Shown here: in pieces, positions 49,426-61,700 of the stretch
Position numbering within the stretch: the first letter of the stretch is position 1
How the letters are laid out: each line of letters opens with the position of its first letter
DNA from: Branchiostoma floridae
Lineage: Eukaryota; Chordata; Leptocardii; Amphioxiformes; Branchiostomatidae
Direction of reading: 5' to 3'
DNA: 64,000 bases
Assembly (NCBI RefSeq): GCF_000003815.2
Contig: NC_049986.1
Coordinates: forward strand, 15,401,569-15,465,568
Program-made: the position numbers and the translations under genes
Notes under the pieces: model-generated
What the model was told of the DNA's origin: nothing
Database searches by the model: none
What the model saw: the letters and a program-made list of their open reading frames with translations, nothing else

Positions 49426-51611
49426 TGCATGTACTATACATGCATGAATACATACATGAAGTAGGAGTTCTATTATAATATCAGTTATTAATTGATGAAT
49501 AAGTAACGTTAACGTGAAGCAGTTAAAGGAATGCATTCTTCACATATCCTTACTTGGTGAATTCATCGATGCACATCTTATAAAAATGGTTTTGAGCATT
49601 TAAAGACAATGTTGTTGTTTTTTTCTTGAAGCAACTTCGCAAATATTTTGCTTACGCGGTAGATCGACCATCTTATTGGTATAGTGGCCCTTGAACTTGA
49701 TAAATACATTCACTCTCACGGGCGTGCAATTGTTGACAGACTCTGTGTCCTTTCAAGAGGAGGCAATGACCAAAGAGCAATGACTTGTTTTTTTGAGGTC
49801 AGTCAGTTGCCATATATGAACAATAGCGCATGCGCAACGTACCCAGCCTATGGGATGTCGTTTCAAGCAATGACTGTGCAAACAGTCACAAGGTTCTGCA
49901 GAACTTACATTCTTGGCGTCGTTACAGCCCGGACAATATTCCAACACACCGTTACTGACTGGCGGTGCTGAATAGGACTGGAGGTATTTCAAGTAACATC
50001 TTTATTATATGTTGAATTATGCCGCTACTTTTTACTTTTACAAATCTTTACAGCTTAAACGTTGCTGGGCCTATTATGATCTTCCTAATCCTCAATGTGG
50101 CGTGGTTAGGATTTGAATCTGACTGCTGACTCACTCCCAAACACCAACCGAACAGCAGCCAGCCGAACCGAACACTAGCAGACCACTATAGTCGAATGGC
50201 CAATGCTCTAGAACACGCTTATTTTCTAAAACAGCGAAAACGACGCAGCGCGCCTCTCCCGTGAAACTACCCTCTACTTAAATGCTCATAACAGAAAATT
50301 GGTTGACTGTCCATGAAATTTGGCACGCTTAAAGATCAAGCTTTAATGCGTCCAACAATGGTCGAAATAATGACGTTGATTGAATAATACTGTAAGAAAT
50401 TGTCCACTAAACATTGCGTATTTTACGCAATGTTTGTTCGCTTATAGCCTATAGCATTCATGAATACTATCGAAAATCTCCGTGCTGATTTCCAGAAACC
50501 TTACCTTTCATTTGATATATAGTTTATTGTCGACTTGTAAGCAGTGGAGCGCAGTACCCGAATAAAAATGTTCACTCTGTTACAGAGACGAGGCCCCTCG
50601 AGCGTTCTACTGTCGGTCTCTTAGCAAGTAAAATCATGGAACTTGAGTGCAATATTTGTAACGGCGTTGCATTCATGACGAATTCTCTATCCCTCTTGAA
50701 ATCTGTGTATTGGTTCTCAGAAACCTTAGCTTTAATTTGATATAAAACTTAATGTCGACTCTGGTTACTAGCATAGCACTGGCATAGAAAATGTTCACTC
50801 TGTTGAAGACCCTTCGCCCCATACGTTCTTCCGTGGAACGAGGTCACACAGCGTGCTGTCGACGCAGTTTGTTTGGCGTGTAAACTCGTTGCTCCTCATA
50901 TAAACCGGGTGACTTTGGTATAATTACAAAGGCAATGAAATGGACTATCACATTGTGGAATTAGATAATTGGATCTAAATGAATGTTTCAAAAGCCATAG
51001 TCCCAGATGTCATTTTGCAGCGCACAAAATATGTGCATTGTGCTGGAAAAATCCTGTAGATATGAAAAAGTATAAACATCATGTAAGTCAAAGGTCTTTT
51101 TGTTGCACCACAGACAGTTGTTTACACCCATGCCAGGGGATCAAGCCGTGACTCGGCCTGCGCCGTGTCGTGGCGTTCTATGTGATCTGTGTCGTTTTAG
51201 AAAACCCCGGAAGCAAAATAGAATATTCGATGCTTGGCCATTCGACTAACTAGCTAACCCATTCGAGACCTGCCGTGCATAGCCGATTGTTGTAAAAATT
51301 TCAAAACATTCGGCTCATACAGGGGAACACCAGCCAATACAGCCAAACGCCAGCCGACTCCAGCAGTCGACGTCCTAGCTCCCGAATCACTCCTAACCGT
51401 TAGGCATAGCCGGGAGAGAGTCGGGAGCCAAATTCGGCTATGTGTAACGTGTAACATTTCAGTTGTTTTCCAATGAGGTAAAAGAGAGGATTTGTACTCG
51501 TACAGCTCAGATTTGTGGCATTTGATCTAGTATGATATTTCCGCGATCATAATAAATGTGTGAATTTCCAAATGGATGTGGTCCCCTTGAGTCCTTCTCA
51601 ACCTTGATAGG

Positions 51612-52075
51612 AGTTACTTCGGACGACAACGGACGTACGCATTTTTAACTACTCTATGCGCATGCCCTGACGTTGCCATATGCCTTGCTTATTTACATCC
51701 ACCACGATCAATACGTCTGCTTTGTATTTTTGAACTTGAACTTTTTCATGTCTGTCGCAAAAGCAAACAAATTACACATTTAGAATGCCAATGATCTTGG
51801 ACGACAGAAGATGTACGCAGTCCTGACTACCCTATGCGCATGCCCTGACGTCGCCACATGCTTTGCTTATTTACATCCATCGATAACGACCAATATGTCC
51901 ACATGGTGTTTTTGAACTTGACATTTGTCATTATTCCATTGGTAGAGGTTGAAGTCCAGGAATATTAGTGGCGTGCCCTATATAGGGCAAGTCTCTAATG
52001 TGTTTTCAAATAAATCAAGTCTCAAAGATTGTTTGTCACAAAGTCAAACAAATTACACATTTTGGATACCAATGA
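51612..52075. repeat. Direct repeats upstream of gene E
   Basis: A block with GACGACA.., CTATGCGCATGCCCTGACG, then ATGC.TTGCTTATTTACATCC and TTTTTGAACTTGA occurs at about 51621-51735 and again about 178 bp later (51799-51925). A block AAACAAATTACACATTT...CCAATGATCTT occurs at about 51766-51798 and 52057-52089. They are diverged tandem duplications in the likely promoter region of gene E. Confidence 0.7.
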
Positions 52076-52245
52076 TCTTCACACTTTTATAAACTTGAAC
52101 CTTATTCAGATGGCAACAGGGAGAATTGACAGGTTCTTTAGTTGGTGCTGCTCGTGTGAGTATGTTCATCACAGTTAGAATTATGCTACAGTCATGATTT
52201 CAGTGACATTGATTCTGATGGATCATTTCGATAATGTAGGTAACA

Positions 52246-55200
52246 ATGGCGTCCAAAGTCCTGTTGGCAACATTCGTTCTGGTCTACGTGGGAGTGTGCC
52301 AAGGTCATTTCCACCACTGGCATCTACTGGGCGATTCAACCAGGTACACACTACACACCATACTTAGAATTTTCTAGATTAAATCAGGTATGCTCGAAAA
52401 TGATGCCAAGCTCCCCTGGGTGCCATCCGATTTCCAACGGGGCTCCAAGACTTGCTTTCCTTAAAACACATCATCGCCAAATCTAAATTTTCTGCAATAG
52501 TCTAAGAACCAAGACCTCAGTTGTTTTCCAACAACAGTGTTGTGTATAAACTAAAATCGGATTTTTTTACATAGTTCACAACACACCTATTCTCTCCATG
52601 ACAACAGCGTAGCCCCGGAAACCGTCTGTACTGGAGAGTGCGCTGAGTTCGAGCTGTTGTGCTCGACCCCAGAGTACGACGTGCGGCGGTACAAGAGCGC
52701 CCTCTGGGTGTCCACCACCATGTCGGACCTGTCCCTCTCCCAGGCCAGCGCCAGGGGGCGGAAACGCTTACACGACTACTTCAGGGGTGCAAATGGCAAA
52801 CGTGAGTTTCACGCAGTCAGTGCCAACACATCATTTCACGTCACAAAACGATATGAACAATAAATTGCAGACCTTTTTGAAGATGAACAGATGACTTATG
52901 TCGCTACACATATCTAGTGGGGCCATCTATATGATGCAGCCAGCTTGAATGGATGAGTTTTAGTCACTGTGAAAATGTCTACTGGACAATGTCATAATCT
53001 CAATACTCAACTAGAGTTCGGGGACCACATACCTCCATGAAATATTTATTGCTTTTTTGTGGATGGTATGTATGTTTATGGTCGGTTGTATTTGAGAGTA
53101 ATGGTTATAAATGTTATGGGAAAGAAGTGGTGTATTCATTTAATGACACAGAGAATGTCCATCTGATAAGTAATTATTAAAATGTGACACTTAATTGTGT
53201 AATGTGCGTTTAAGAGGTCGACGGCATATGGTAGCGTGGTGTTCCTGAAGCGTGATGTTTGGCATTTAAACTGTCTAAGGTTGTCAGCATTATGAGGTTA
53301 TACTATGTGCCTCAGAGCGGTGTGGTGGGAGGAAGTTGGGAAAGTTAGAAAGAAGAAGGGATTTGGCAAACTTTAGTCCGAGATCTTTACGTCTTACCTG
53401 CAGAAGTATGCAATTTATAGAAATTAATAGTTGATTAGCATTTATAATGACGATCTCCTACTATTACAATGTGTTCCACAATAGGACCTTGATAAATGTA
53501 AGATATGTTTAGCTGCTGGCTACAACTGTTAGCTGCTGGCTACATGGCCCACGGGTGATTAATTACCTGACCTACATACGTCACCTTGCCCCGGGACATG
53601 CCTGTTCCAATATTTCGCAGATATAGGGGTGATTTCTGATATTATTACATTGATTATAATGACAGATACGGCGCCCAAAATCTCATCGATTCGAGCTTTC
53701 ATCACACCCCACCAACACAACAAGTATGAAACCAATCCATCCAGCCGTTCTTGAGTAATCATCTACACAGACAGAGACACATAACAGAAAATATAACCTC
53801 CATTCCATGACATTTCATGGAGGTAATTAGTATAATACCATCCTGACAGAGCATCTCAGTTAGAATGACATGAAAGAAAAACGCTTTGCTGTTAGGTTCT
53901 TTGTATTCCTGCAGGTGTGATGAGCTATTTCAATATTTTTTCTGAGGAGTACATTAACGATGGGCTTTTTTTCAGGACTGAAAATGTCGTACACCGCACC
54001 CATGGTGACACAGACCCGGGTAGCATCTGAGAGTCCCGTCCGTGAAATCACCGTGTCTGTGCCTCTTCCCGAGAGGGTGGCAAAGAACCCTCCTAAGCCA
54101 ACAGATCCCAGGGTATGTTTCAAGTTTCTCTCAAAGATGGAATTTATTCCTACCATAGGGCTTGTTGTGCTTCGACAGCAATCAATTATCAAATTTGGCC
54201 TATTTCCTTGCCTGCATGAGTGTCGCTATCTTTTCTACTCTCAAAGCAATCTTGTATTTACCTATCTTAGCATTATGAGGATCTTAAGGTATAGTCAAAT
54301 CTACTTCTGGTATCGAGTATCGTAACATCTGTAGTGCTTAAACGTAGGAATGTGAATAACTTATTGCGCAACATATCATACATAGGATACTTCATGACGA
54401 AATGAAATTCATTTTCAATTTGCTTTGGACATAATGGGCAGAACCTACTGTTTCTCAACTGTGTTATGACATGTGCAGGTGGTGATAGATCTCGTCCCAG
54501 AGGCCATCATGTACGTGAAGAAGTTCGAAGGACGTTCTGCGAGGGTCGGCTTTGTCGCTGACCTGGAGGCCAAAAACTTCTTCAAGACCCTGAAGGCGAA
54601 TGATGAACCATTACATGACAACGAAGGCTATTACTACGTCGCGCAGTATAGCAGGTATGATGCCATATACAGCATGTCAATGTAACGTTAGCACTCACAA
54701 GAACTGGTCATGGTACCACAACGCCCTTTATTAAACCACGTAAATGGCGTCGCGTGCGGCGTAACTGGTAGAGCGTTCGACTCGGAATCTAGAGGTCCCG
54801 AGTTCGATACCCGCTGTGCCCCCGGCGTTGTGCCCTTGGGATGGTCACTTTACACGACCTTCCTCACTTCACCCATGTGTAAAAACGTTCCGTACTACGT
54901 ATGTGGCATAAAGCTGCCTGTACTTCTTCTGTTATTTCTGTTTATTTGAAATGCAATAAATATTAAAAAAAAAAAAAAAAAAAAAAGCTAGCGACATGCA
55001 GGAAATCTAAAACAGTAGCAGTCTGTACATAAAGTTGGATGATGCTTCAAAACAACGGTCGTGTTCATGGAAGGCGACAGCTTATGTTGCGAGATGCTCC
55101 ATTGGGTGCTGCACCGTTGCACTTAACGGCCAACGCATTCACGATCAATTTGAGAGATCTCATAGTCAGCACTGTGTGATTGCTTCAACGATAAGTGAGG

Positions 55201-57352
55201 AATAGTAAATATATGAAAGCTGCAAAAAAAAAAAAAAAAAAAAAAAAAGCTGCCTGTACATATGTAAATTTCTTTACGTTTTGTGGCCACATCTACACTG
55301 TGAGCAGCGGCACCTGTCCTGTAGTCAGAATTGCCCTGAAGAAGGTGACAGACAGTCACCAAAACGTCGGTGAGAATAAAACATTGGTTGTGTAAAAAGA
55401 CTCTCTTTATTCAGTGAAGTACCAACCTGATGAAACAAGTCACGAATGTTTGTGACACTGTTAATATGAGTCTCTAACTTGTGTGCAGTTCCACATTGTC
55501 TTCGTCTGTCCAAAAGCAAATAGAAAAGAGAGTGAATAGTTTCCTCGGGTTGAATGTTCTTTATTCAATAATAGATAACGACGTTGTTGACTATACAAAT
55601 CTGCTCCGTTCCATGATAGGGCTATTCAAACATGTGACATATAGAACTGAAAATAAGAAGAACATTAATAATCAAAATTTTGCAAGACTCTACTTTTGCC
55701 CATTTTTCTCCTTTTTTCCTCAATTTGCAATGCAGCTCGGAAAAGTCCAGTGCGCCCATCCGCACAGAGATTGCAATTTTTGCCCTGAACGAGAAGACAC
55801 ACAAGTGGCTGGAGTTCAACGACAGACAGGGACTCCCGAAGTGTATCCGTGGTAAGGGGGAGCACATGACGTGGGAGAAGATGGGCCAGAGCGACATCCC
55901 GCTGGCGTTGTCAACTCGCGAGCAGTGCTCTACGACGTACTGCCAAGGTATGATTGGATATACCTGCTCTTGTTGCTGTCTATGACATAGGCAATATAGC
56001 CAAACCCTCGAAAATGAAAGAAGAACTATTATCGAAAATCGAACCTTTTCAACTCTTGAAAACTGTGTCACTGAGTTCAGTACCATGTCCTGACTGACAG
56101 TAGTGGCTGTGGTGGCAGTGTTATCAGTAGTACTAGCAATATCAGTAGTAGTAGTGTTGGTAGTAGTAGTAGTAGTAGTAGTAATAGTAGTAAACCCTCG
56201 GTAACCGCTATGCAGGCAATGACTGTCTTTCCCAATAAATGGAATGAATCTTTCGTGAATTTTACACGTCCTATCGTTGTTTTAGCCCCCAAGAAGTGTC
56301 CAAAGGTCGAGACAAAGAGTGTGGAGGGTATTGACGACAAGAGCATACAGCTGAAGCACATGAAGGATATCAAGGCATGGGCGTACGTACCACCAACCTG
56401 CTACTACGATACAGCCTTTCCAGCTTCTACGGGTCCACTGCGGGAGTCTCTAAACACATCAGGTAAGATTCTAACACCTGAGAGATATGTTTGTACAGAA
56501 AACAAGTCAATATATGTTATCTGTGTTGTAACGTCATGTTACATGGAATGTTATTTTATTGAGGGAACAACTTTACATGAAGTTCCTGGCATCGGTTGAA
56601 TATAATGGATTCGTATCAAGATTTTGATCAAACATGATCATAAAGATTGCTTCCTATCAGGCTGCAAATGAGTTAATGTTTTGACAATCTACGACTGAAA
56701 TTTAATACTTGATTGTGTATTTGCCTACAGGTGTCACTCTTTCGGAAGCTGCCATGACGATCACAGTTGCCATGGAGAAAAGGGAGGAGTTGGATGGGAA
56801 GAACAGCTGTCAGAAGTTCTTCAAAGTGTTGCTTGCTACAGGTGGTGGAAAAGGGGGCCTAGAGGTACGTTATGACAGAAAGGTCTTGGCAGGAATTGTT
56901 TTAAGAAAAGAAGTAAATAAGGATAATTATTAAAATAGAATTTATCTCTTATTGTTGCACAGGACGTACAGATGAAGGAGGAGGCTGGCTTGCAGATGCC
57001 AAAGACTGCAGAAGCAATACATCAGGGGCATGCGACTATTGCAGGGTAAATCAAATGCTGTGCTGCAATGGTTGCATTTCAATTACTCCAAGTAGACATT
57101 CCCTTATGTATCAATCCGCTATTTCTTACCATCAAAACTATACCAAATTATGTTCATTATTTATTTTCATCACATATTAGACACTACTCCAAGTGTTTCG
57201 GCGGCAATGCCTACTACGAACCGATCATCATCACTTCCACGGCTAAGCTCCTCATGGAACAGCTTAAGGACAAGAAGAAGTGTTTCCTGGGTGACCACAT
57301 CAGTGTGCTCGAATACCATCCGCAGTCCAGGCTGTTTGACCGTCACAACGAG
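52246..57352 (+). CDS. Gene E: SOUL-repeat protein, first half only (repeats 1 and 2)
   Basis: Nine exons: 52246-52343, 52608-52801, 53976-54112, 54479-54654, 55736-55947, 56286-56462, 56731-56864, 56963-57045, 57181-57352. They are in phase for 461 residues and end at a donor (GAG|GTTTGT). The signal peptide is MASKVLLATFVLVYVGVCQG, followed by HFHHWH. Repeat 1 has FELLC, YDVRRY, LKMSYTAP and a closing YYYVAQY. Repeat 2 starts PKKCPK and ends QSRLFDRHNE. The opening is closest to gene D (shared KVLLATF, GDSTR). Exons 10-20 are absent from the window because a BEL/Pao retrotransposon begins 126 bp into the next intron. They may continue past the right edge or be lost. The SYNEIW-type motif of B and D is replaced by RTEIAIF. 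Confidence 0.83.
53030..53826. mobile_element. Putative TIR element in gene E intron 2
   Basis: TACCTCCATGAAAT at 53030-53043 and its exact reverse complement ATTTCATGGAGGTA at 53813-53826 bound 797 bp. The same end motif occurs at 41646 and 41750 in gene D. Just inside the right end is CCATCCAGCCGTTCTTGAGT followed by an ACACAGACAGAGACAC tract, a layout common in invertebrate dispersed repeats. No coding capacity is visible. Confidence 0.6.
54273..54470 (-). mobile_element. LINE reverse-transcriptase C-terminal fragment
   Basis: The minus-strand frame 54458-54273 reads SRFCPLCPKQIENEFHFVMK then a PMYDMLRNKLF-type continuation. This is the Cys-x2-Cys...His pattern near the C-terminus of many non-LTR reverse transcriptases. 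It ends just before exon 4 of gene E. It is a different family from the LINE fragments in gene C. Confidence 0.6.
54750..54986 (+). mobile_element. tRNA-derived SINE with poly-A tail
   Basis: The head has GCGGCGTAACTGGTAGAGCG (A-box) and AGGTCCCGAGTTCGATACCC (B-box). The body, GTTGTGCCCTTGGGATGGTC, ACTTTACACGACCTTCCTCA and CTTCACCC, matches the minus-strand copy at 41850-42063. It ends in 22 A residues (54965-54986). It lies in intron 4 of gene E, in the same orientation as the gene. Confidence 0.82.
55224..55420. repeat. A25 tract and adjoining unclassified dispersed repeat
   Basis: A run of 25 A (55224-55248) is followed by sequence containing CCCTGAAGAAGGTGACAGAC then GTCACCAAAACGTCGGTGAG. 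This CCTGAAGAAGG...AAACGTCG layout with a small inverted core (GTGACAGACAGTCAC) resembles dispersed repeat ends in many metazoan genomes. I cannot name the family. Confidence 0.45.
56130..56192. repeat. (AGT)n trinucleotide repeat
   Basis: Imperfect AGT/TAG units, with a purest stretch of ten or so at 56161-56181, in intron 5 of gene E. Confidence 0.85.
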
Positions 57353-57478
57353 GTTTGTGGGTTCTACGTTTGGTTTTCTATATTTGAATAATGTTTTGTG
57401 TTTTGGTAACTATACAACGCCCAGGTTCTACATCCATCTGTCTGTCAGTGTCTCCATGGTCATCAATATTCCTTCTTC

Positions 57479-58510
57479 TGTAATAACCTCTCATGCTCCA
57501 ACGCCTTCAGTGATGCAAGAATAATCATATTTGTAAGCGCAGCAACTCTGGATCTTTCAATTACTGCCTCAGCTTGGGTATTGAGTAGCTTTACCGACTC
57601 ACCTTTGAATCCTGAGTTGATAGAGACGAGGGCGGAGACACCAATCTTGACTCGCATATATTGAGTATTTATTCTACGTAGGATTAGTATTACAAACCGC
57701 CATTTGTCTGAAAGTCCTGATGTCCCTAACTGATCTTTGTGTCCGAATACGATGCGTAAGTCCGTGGTGAATCCAACGATGATCAAAGATGAGTCTTGGT
57801 CGTAAAAACTGGTATGGTCCAATACCCAATCTGAGTCCGTTATCCCTTGGTACTCGTATCTTGGAATTCCCTCCAAGCCTAATTCTCCCGAAACTGTCCT
57901 TCAGCTCGGGCCATGAATCGAATCTTGGGGTTTCTTCCAAGCCTGTTTTCCTGGAGCTGTCTTCCAGGCCTAAGTGTCCTAAGACTCCTGGAAATTCCTT
58001 TTCCAGGCCTAAGTGTCCTAAGACTCCTGGAAATTCCTTTTCCAGGCCTTTGATCCTTCTTCTTCTTCCTTCTTGGAGTTTGTTCGTCTCCAAGCCTAAA
58101 TTTCCTGGGGTTGAACTCCAGGCCCAAATTTCCTTCTGTTCTTCCTGAAGTCTTCACCCCAGGCCCAATTGTCCTTCTGTTGCGGTCCTCTGGCTCTACC
58201 CCTATTTATATCTCTCCTCTCCACATCCACCCCAGGGGTCTGGCGTGGGGACGCTATGCATTCAAATTAGCTGGTACCATATCTGGGACACACCACCACC
58301 CCAGGTGTCTGGCGTGGGGACGCTTTGCTTTAACAGCCACCCCAGGGGTCCGGCGTGGGGACGCTTTGCAATCAAATTCCAGCCGCCCCCGGGCTGGCCC
58401 TGCTGGAGTCTCCCTTGGTGAAGTGGCGGGGAGTAACTTCGGCGGGAAAATAACTTATGCTAATCTAAAAGCTAAAGGCGGCAAATTCAAACTGTAAGTT
58501 GGCGATTACA
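57479..58510 (-). repeat. 3' LTR of the BEL/Pao element
   Basis: Read on the minus strand it starts TGTAATCGCC at 58510 and ends ...GGTTATTACA at 57479, giving inverted ends TGTAAT...ATTACA (8 of 10 outer bases pair). The purine tract TTGGGGGCCAG (58511-58521) directly precedes it, as expected for plus-strand priming. Length is 1032 bp. A minus-strand TATAAATAG (58203-58211) is a probable promoter, placing U3 at about 58510-58175. U3 carries three copies of a CCCAGGGGTCTGGCGTGGGG block (plus-strand spelling; 58227, 58296, 58337). Downstream of the start lies a 39-bp direct duplication (57963-58041). The other LTR is outside the window, so identity and target duplication cannot be checked. Confidence 0.78.
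58203..58211 (-). promoter_or_regulatory. LTR promoter TATA box
   Basis: TATAAATAG on the minus strand, about 300 bp inside the LTR, with a GGGG after it. Position and orientation fit the U3 promoter of the retroelement. Confidence 0.6.
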
Positions 58511-58776
58511 CTGGCCCCCAATTGTCCGTTCTACGACAATTTTACATTACATACATGTAATAAAGCCAACTTCCTTACACAATGACTATACTGTGTTTCA
58601 AATAGTTGTTAGTAAAAATATCATGCAATAGAAATAAGCTTGGCTGAAGTCCATATAGGGTTGTCTACTTCACTACGTTGCGCATGCATTACATATAAGT
58701 TTCTTAGAATATTAAAGTTCGAACATGACCACGTAATCCTCCTGGAATTCAGGTCCTTGGTTTGCTCTTTGATCAT

Positions 58777-61700
58777 CTATGGCTGTTCCTCTTCTGGCAG
58801 AATACATACTAGTTTGTCAATTGGTCGCTCCAGGACGTTACGCTGCGTCTTGACCTGCACTCGACGCACTAATCCACGTTTGTCGGGCATGACTTGCACG
58901 ATTTTGCCCAGCGGCCATGCGCCTCTCGGTGTTTGATCTTCCTTCATTATCACGATGTCTCCTACTGCAAAGTTTCTTCTAACTTTGCCCCACTTCTGGC
59001 GTTCCTGTAGAGCTGTGAGGTACTCTCTTTTCCACCTCTTCCAGAATTGGTCGGCGAGGTATTGTACTTGCTTCCAGCGCCTTTTAGCGTACAGGTCGCT
59101 CTTGTCTGTCAAGCTTGGTGGCAAGCTTGGTCCCGATCCCATTGTCAACAAATGGTTTGGTGTGAGCGCTTCAACATCGTTGATGTCTGTGCTGACCGCC
59201 GTTATTGGTCTGTCGTTGATGATGTATTCCACTTCACAGAACAGAGTACGCAAACCCTCATCATCTTGTAGTTTCTGTTTGCTTATAGCATTGAGAACTT
59301 GTCTTATGGAGCGTATTTGGCGCTCCCATACTCCTCCAAAGTGTGAGCCTGTAGGTGGGTTGAATCTCCAATCCACATTCTTCTTCAGCATGGTCTCACT
59401 TATCTGGCGCTCGTTCCATTTCTTTATCTCTTTCTCCATCTCGGCCTTGGCTCCTACTAGATTTGTTCCATTATCAGACCATATCTGCTTCACTTGTCCG
59501 CGACGAGCGACGAACCTTCTAAGTGCGCTGATACACGAGTCTGTATCCAGTGAGTCTGCCTTTTCAATATGTACAGCACGAGTCGCCATACACGTGAATA
59601 TTACTCCATAGCGCTTCACGGTGCTGCGGCCTCTCTTGACCTCTATCGGTCCGAAGTAGTCTACACCGACTCTGGTGAATGGTGGTTCATCTGGTGTTAC
59701 ACGGTGTGATGGTAAGTCTGCCATCTTCTGCTCTCCTGGCTTGCCACGCAGTTTGCGACAGACGACACACTTGCTTATCACCTTTCTCACTAAGGAGTTG
59801 ATCTTGGGTATCCAGTACCGTTTTCTTGCCAGGGCTATTACGTATTCCCTTCCCATGTGTCCCACGTTACTGTGGAGCTCTTGAAGCATGAGCTCTGCTG
59901 CTCTTGACTTCTTTGGAAGCAGTATGGGATGTTTTGTTTCCACCGGCAAGGTTGATTTTCCCAGCCTTCCACCCACTCGAAGGATGCCTTTATCATCCAA
60001 CTTGGGATCCAGCTTTCTGATGGTACTGCTCATCCCTTCTTCGGTGTACTTCCTTTGCACATGCTTTATGACAATCAACTCTGCTTGATCCAGATCATAG
60101 CATGTTGGACTCAGTGGCTTCTTCTTTGTCAACAAGGCTTGGCGTACCTTTACTAGCCAAGCTATAGCCTTCTTCAGGCGGTGCCAGCTCGAGTAATGGC
60201 GTAGAAGTTTGTCAACTGGGTTCTCCCGGTCAACTTCCTGTGCCACTATTGCATGCACCTTGATCTCCGGGTCGAGCTGTGGCTCATTAACCCTTATGAT
60301 GTCTGGTTGGCTTGGCCAACGGCCCTCCTCTTGCCACAGGAACTGTGGCCCCTTTATCCATCGTTCATTCTCGATGAACTCTTGTATGGTTTGACCTCTT
60401 GATGCATCATCCGCGGGGTTCAACCCAGACTCAACATAGCGCCACTGTCTCGGACTTGATACCTGTCTTATCGTTGCGAGCCTGTTTGCCACGAAGGTGT
60501 GGAATCTGGACGTCTCATTGTTGATGTACTTGAGGACTGTAGTACTGTCGGTCCAGAAATGCGTTCTGTCCACCTTGAGGTCTAACTCTCTCTTGAGCAT
60601 TGAGTCCACACGGACTGCTACTACTGCCGCATTAAGTTCCAGTCGTGGTATGGTGATCTTCTTTAGCGGAGCGACGCGGGCCTTGCCCATAAGCAGAGCA
60701 CAGTGTACTCTGCCATCTTGGTTCTCCATACGTATGTACGAAGCTGTTCCATACCCTGATTCACTTGCGTCTGCGAAGTGATGTATTTGCACTGAGGCAG
60801 GGTCTCCAAATCCGACCGGTTTCACGCACCTGTCTACCTCAAATCTGTGACTCAGCAACGGTAGTTCTGCCTCCCATTTTTGCCATGACTTGACGTGTTT
60901 CTCTGGGATCCTTTCATCCCATGCCTTCTTTTCCCTGCACAGTTCTTGCAGAATCAGCTTGGGATGCAGTGTGGCAGGAGCGATCAATCCCATTGGGTCA
61001 TACAGCGAGCTTACCGTTGACAGTATTCCTCTCTTTGTTGCAGGCTTGTCTTTGGTGATGTTACGAAAGCTCAACTTGTCTGTCTGCACCTTCCATAACA
61101 TACCCAATGTACGTTCTACTGGCATCTTGTCAAGGTCAAGATCCAGGTCCTTTACTTCCTCCGACATTTCTGATGTTGGGACAGTCTTGAGTACTTCCCT
61201 GCTGTTGCTAACCCATTTGGTGAGCCTCAACCCTCCCGTGGCGCATGCTTCTCGCATCTCATTTGCAAAGCATTGTCCTTGTTTCTCTGTTGGCATAGCC
61301 TTGAGTAGATCATCCACGTAGAAGTCTTCTTTGAGTGCCTTTAGCACTTCTTCGTTGTACTGTCCTTTACAGTCCTCAGCTATCCTCTTCAGAGCATAGT
61401 TTGCACAACTTGGGGATGACGTTGCTCCAAATACGTGTACTGTCATCCTATATTCTTCAGGTGGTTCGTCTAAGTTGCCTTTTGGCCACCAAAGAAATCT
61501 TTGGTAGTCCCTGTACTTCTCTGGTACTTTCACCTGTGAGAACATGGATTCTATATCCGCCATCAAACCCACTGGTTCCTTTCTGAACCGAGTTAACACT
61601 CCCAACAGCGTGCTGGTCAGGTCTGGACCCTGAAGCAGCTCCTTGTTGAGGGAGGTGCCGGCGTATGAGGCGGCGCAGTCAAAGACGACTCGTATCTTTC

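Larger units (their letters stand above)
49072..52239. other. Intergenic region D-E with 3' UTR of gene D
   Basis: An AATAAA at 49420-49425 probably ends gene D. No exon is recognised after that. Parts are rich in CAGCCGA/CCGAAC motifs (50140-50170 and 51240-51440). Direct repeats lie at 51612-52075 just before gene E. No B/C-type promoter block was found. Confidence 0.55.

Noticed and set aside
57463-58497. Overlapping frames of 90-140 codons on both strands
   Set aside because: They lie in the LTR and repeat its tandem units (LGLEKEFPGVL-type repeats); no family similarity.
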